From positions 1 to 21,720 of the IMG/VR virus record IMGVR_UViG_3300011114_000659: a stretch of 21,720 nt of DNA; one strand, given 5' to 3'. Shown one piece after another: positions 19,589 to 21,720 of the stretch (its first letter is position 1; each line of letters opens with the position of its first letter). The notes below the pieces were generated by a model, which ran no database searches, was not told where the DNA came from, and saw only the letters and a list, made by a program, of their open reading frames with translations. Origin of the DNA: a virus. A program made the translations under genes and the position numbers.

Positions 19589-20020
19589 ATGGAAGAAAGT
19601 GAATTGTACCAAGCAGCAACTAATAGCCTAGCATCTGATGCGAGTAGTGAAAATTGCTACTCAAAGATGGCTAACGAAACCAACGGCTATTGTGGAGATT
19701 ACAAAAGCTTTGAGAAAGACCTCAAAAGCATTGAGGTTCGTATTAAGTCTGAATACAAGATTACGTCTATGCCTAGTGCGTGGCGTAGTGCCAAGAGTGT
19801 TTTGGTTAAATGTATGAAAGGTGGTGTTGCCATATTCAACAGCAATGACACGCTGAAAGGCAAAACTGAACTTCAGAATGAGTTGAAAACCGATGTTTCG
19901 GCAGTTGGAAAGTATGCTACGTGTGAAAAACATGTTCATTTAGCATCTAGAGTTTTCAAGTTTTTGTCTTTGACTGAACAAGCTGTAATTAGAAACCTCA
20001 TTAACGACACATTTAAATAA
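19589..20020 (+). CDS. Protein of unknown function preceding the VWA gene
   Basis: 143 residues with GAGGT upstream of ATG. It is mixed charge and probably helical, with Lys-rich stretches (KSFEKDLKSIEVRIKSEYKI), S-M-P-S-A-W-R-S-A-K-S-V-L-V-K-C and a C-terminal helix (FLSLTEQAVIRNLINDTFK). The motif T-S-M-P-S-A-W-R-S-A-K seems familiar from other phage proteins of unknown role. It ends one base before the next start, so the two may form a functional pair. In several phages a VWA protein is paired with an AAA+ ATPase; this is not one, as no P-loop is present. Confidence 0.68.
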   Translation: MEESELYQAATNSLASDASSENCYSKMANETNGYCGDYKSFEKDLKSIEVRIKSEYKITSMPSAWRSAKSVLVKCMKGGVAIFNSNDTLKGKTELQNELKTDVSAVGKYATCEKHVHLASRVFKFLSLTEQAVIRNLINDTFK

Positions 20021-20021
20021 A

Positions 20022-21720
20022 ATGATAACCAATTCCATAGAGGTAATGAAGTACGTAAAAGCCTCAGCCGGGAGAAGCAAGTTGTCTGTTGTTTTTGAAG
20101 ATAAGAATCATCCCCGGCATGACGGTTCTACTATATATCTACCAAAAATAACTGTTCACACTACTAAAGAACAGTTGTTAGAGATGATGTCTAGTGTTGA
20201 CCATGAAGTAGGTCATGATTTGGATAGTGACTTTGAAATCCTCAAAGAGAAAGGTATTGATGCTTCCAGCAGTTCGTTAGGACTGATTTGGAATCTTTTA
20301 GAAGATTCAAGGGTTAACTACCTTCAAGCAGTAGAATACGAAGGTTTCAGGGAACTCTGGGAGAAAACAACTCCCAAATTAATAGAGAAAATAGATGAAA
20401 GCACCCAGAAACCTGAAGGCGTTAATCCACTAATCCGAGCCATAATGAAGTGGGAACATGAGTTGTCGCGTAAAACATTCCCACTTTGTGCAGAAGCTGT
20501 TCAGGACATGGAAGTTGACCCTAGTATTTATACAAAGTTGCTTCCATTCTCAGACAGGTTGGTGAATGTTCAGAAAGTTAAGCCCAAGGTTGCAGGTACC
20601 AAGGGTGCTTGGGAACTTGCTAGGGACATCTTCAGAGCTTTAGGTGGAGATCCCGATGAAGAAGAACGTAAAGCAAAAGAAAAGAAAAAAGAAAAAGCAA
20701 GTAGTGGCAGAGGTGTCCTCAAAGAAGCTTCTTCTGAAGAAGATGGAGAAGATAAAAAGAAGCCTGTAGATGGTAAAAATGAAGAAGATGGAGAAGAAGC
20801 GGAAGATGACAAGGATTGGTCTATAGTCCGTGTTAAGTCTAAAGACCTTAAAGACGTTGCAGACAAGCTTTTGTCCCTAGACAGTGTGGATCGTAAGAAG
20901 ATGTCCAAGGTAGGTCTGTTGTATGAAGTAGATGACTTGGAAGATGGTTGGACAATGACTGCTTTAGAAGATTTTATTGTTGTGGATTACTGCAATAAAA
21001 CTGTTAGCCACCCTGAAGTTGTAAATCTTTTGAGTGATAGTAGCAATGAATACTTTCTAGACAGTATTACAACTAGAGCTAGTGTGTTAGCACAAGAGAA
21101 CTTTGCAAATCAAGTTCGCAGGTTGATTCAAATCCGGGCTAAATCCAACTTTGAATATGGTGTAAAGCGTGGTAAATTGGATTCTAGCCGATTGAGTCGT
21201 GTTGCTCTTAGACAACCGGGCTTTAGTGAGCGTGTGTTTAAGAACAAAATCAACAATACTGTTTTAGATGCTTCGGTATCTATTCTTGTTGACATGAGTG
21301 GGTCTATGAGTGGTGATAAAGTACTTTTTGCTGCTCAAGCAGCTTTGTTGCTCAACGATGTATTCCAAGTTATTCAAGTTCCTTTGGAAATCATTGGGTT
21401 TACAGACAAAGGCGATAAACCAATACAATATCTGTACAAACCTTTTAATAAACACAAAGTAGTACGGGAACAGTTGTTAAGTTATTTTGCAAGTAGTAGT
21501 CACTGCATGTCTGGAAATCCAGATGGTGACAGCATTATTTGGGCTTATGATCGCATTAAAAATAGAACAGAAAAGAAGAAGCTTCTTATTGTGATGTCTG
21601 ATGGGCAACCAGCAGCTTCTAGGTACAATAAAGGCTTGGGTAAGTTTACAAAGCAAACTGTTAAAGAAATTGAAGCTTCTAGAGTTGAGATTTATGGGTT
21701 GGGTCTTTGTGATGAATCTG
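20022..21720 (+). CDS. Phage CobT/N4 gp25-type protein with HExxH motif and VWA domain, partial at right edge
   Basis: The frame opens at ATG 20022, one base after the previous stop with no ribosome site, so coupling is assumed; an in-frame ATG at 20046 has GAGG only 2 nt ahead. It is open to 21720 (566 residues, no stop). Residues 61-65 are H-E-V-G-H, a zincin-type HExxH. L-L-E-D-S-R-V (92-98) matches the L-E-D-x-R element of CobT and NorD-like proteins. Residues about 211-265 are a Lys/Glu-rich linker. A VWA domain begins near 415: D424-M-S-G-S is the MIDAS DxSxS, and V-M-S-D-G-Q-P supplies the later Asp. Such phage proteins usually work with a MoxR/CobS-type AAA+ ATPase, which would be beyond the edge. 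Function in phages is unknown. Confidence 0.85.
   Translation, partial: MITNSIEVMKYVKASAGRSKLSVVFEDKNHPRHDGSTIYLPKITVHTTKEQLLEMMSSVDHEVGHDLDSDFEILKEKGIDASSSSLGLIWNLLEDSRVNYLQAVEYEGFRELWEKTTPKLIEKIDESTQKPEGVNPLIRAIMKWEHELSRKTFPLCAEAVQDMEVDPSIYTKLLPFSDRLVNVQKVKPKVAGTKGAWELARDIFRALGGDPDEEERKAKEKKKEKASSGRGVLKEASSEEDGEDKKKPVDGKNEEDGEEAEDDKDWSIVRVKSKDLKDVADKLLSLDSVDRKKMSKVGLLYEVDDLEDGWTMTALEDFIVVDYCNKTVSHPEVVNLLSDSSNEYFLDSITTRASVLAQENFANQVRRLIQIRAKSNFEYGVKRGKLDSSRLSRVALRQPGFSERVFKNKINNTVLDASVSILVDMSGSMSGDKVLFAAQAALLLNDVFQVIQVPLEIIGFTDKGDKPIQYLYKPFNKHKVVREQLLSYFASSSHCMSGNPDGDSIIWAYDRIKNRTEKKKLLIVMSDGQPAASRYNKGLGKFTKQTVKEIEASRVEIYGLGLCDES

Noticed and set aside
20570-20908. Leftward Ser/Leu-rich frame opposite the VWA gene's linker
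   Set aside because: Complement of the Lys/Glu-rich linker codons; typical artefact.

Overview
This window is part of the genome of a tailed, short-tailed (podovirus-type) bacteriophage; nothing in it looks like a bacterial chromosome. The evidence is a contiguous virion module on the minus strand: terminase small and large subunits, portal, scaffold, major capsid protein, P22 gp4-like and gp10-like connector and plug proteins, and a tail fibre with a self-cleaving C-terminal chaperone. The host cannot be named from the sequence. Strong AGGAG-type ribosome sites and sigma70-like extended -10 boxes suit a Gram-negative host, but that is inference. No integrase, repressor, phage RNA polymerase or DNA polymerase is visible here.

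Layout. Positions 1-15038 are leftward genes packed end to end, often with 1-11 nt overlaps: partial left-edge protein, gp10-like plug, gp4-like adaptor, three small genes (two membrane proteins plus a GTG-start 52-aa gene), S74 tail fibre, Cys-motif protein, two beta-rich structural proteins, a terminator at about 6.49 kb, a small gene, major capsid protein, decoration-like protein, an unknown morphogenesis protein, scaffold, a GroES-like co-chaperonin, a small gene, portal, TerL, an inserted 136-aa gene and TerS. Positions 15039-16274 hold no protein gene. This stretch has an odd tRNA-like gene, a promoter pointing at it, inverted repeats, a core of about 21% GC (hand count over 15361-15480) and an abrupt change to GC-rich sequence that can form long-range structure. 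From 16275 to the right edge the genes run rightward: small membrane and unknown early-type genes, a GC-rich pair, small basic proteins, and at the edge a large protein combining a HExxH motif with a von Willebrand A (VWA) domain.

How it works together. The leftward block builds the virion. The scaffold and the phage's own co-chaperonin would assist capsid folding; TerS/TerL/portal package DNA; gp4-like and gp10-like proteins close the vertex; the fibre binds the host. The divergent intergenic region is the natural place for control and possibly replication. The rightward block looks like host-takeover or accessory genes.

The points most worth a second look are the triplicated stop/start coupling element RTGACTAARTTAA around the gene between TerS and TerL, the HExxH-VWA protein, the co-chaperonin next to the portal, the irregular tRNA, two repeated palindromic motifs (TGTTCTTAAGAACA and TCGCCA-N3/4-TGRC), a composition break inside the fibre gene, and several tiny overlapping genes.
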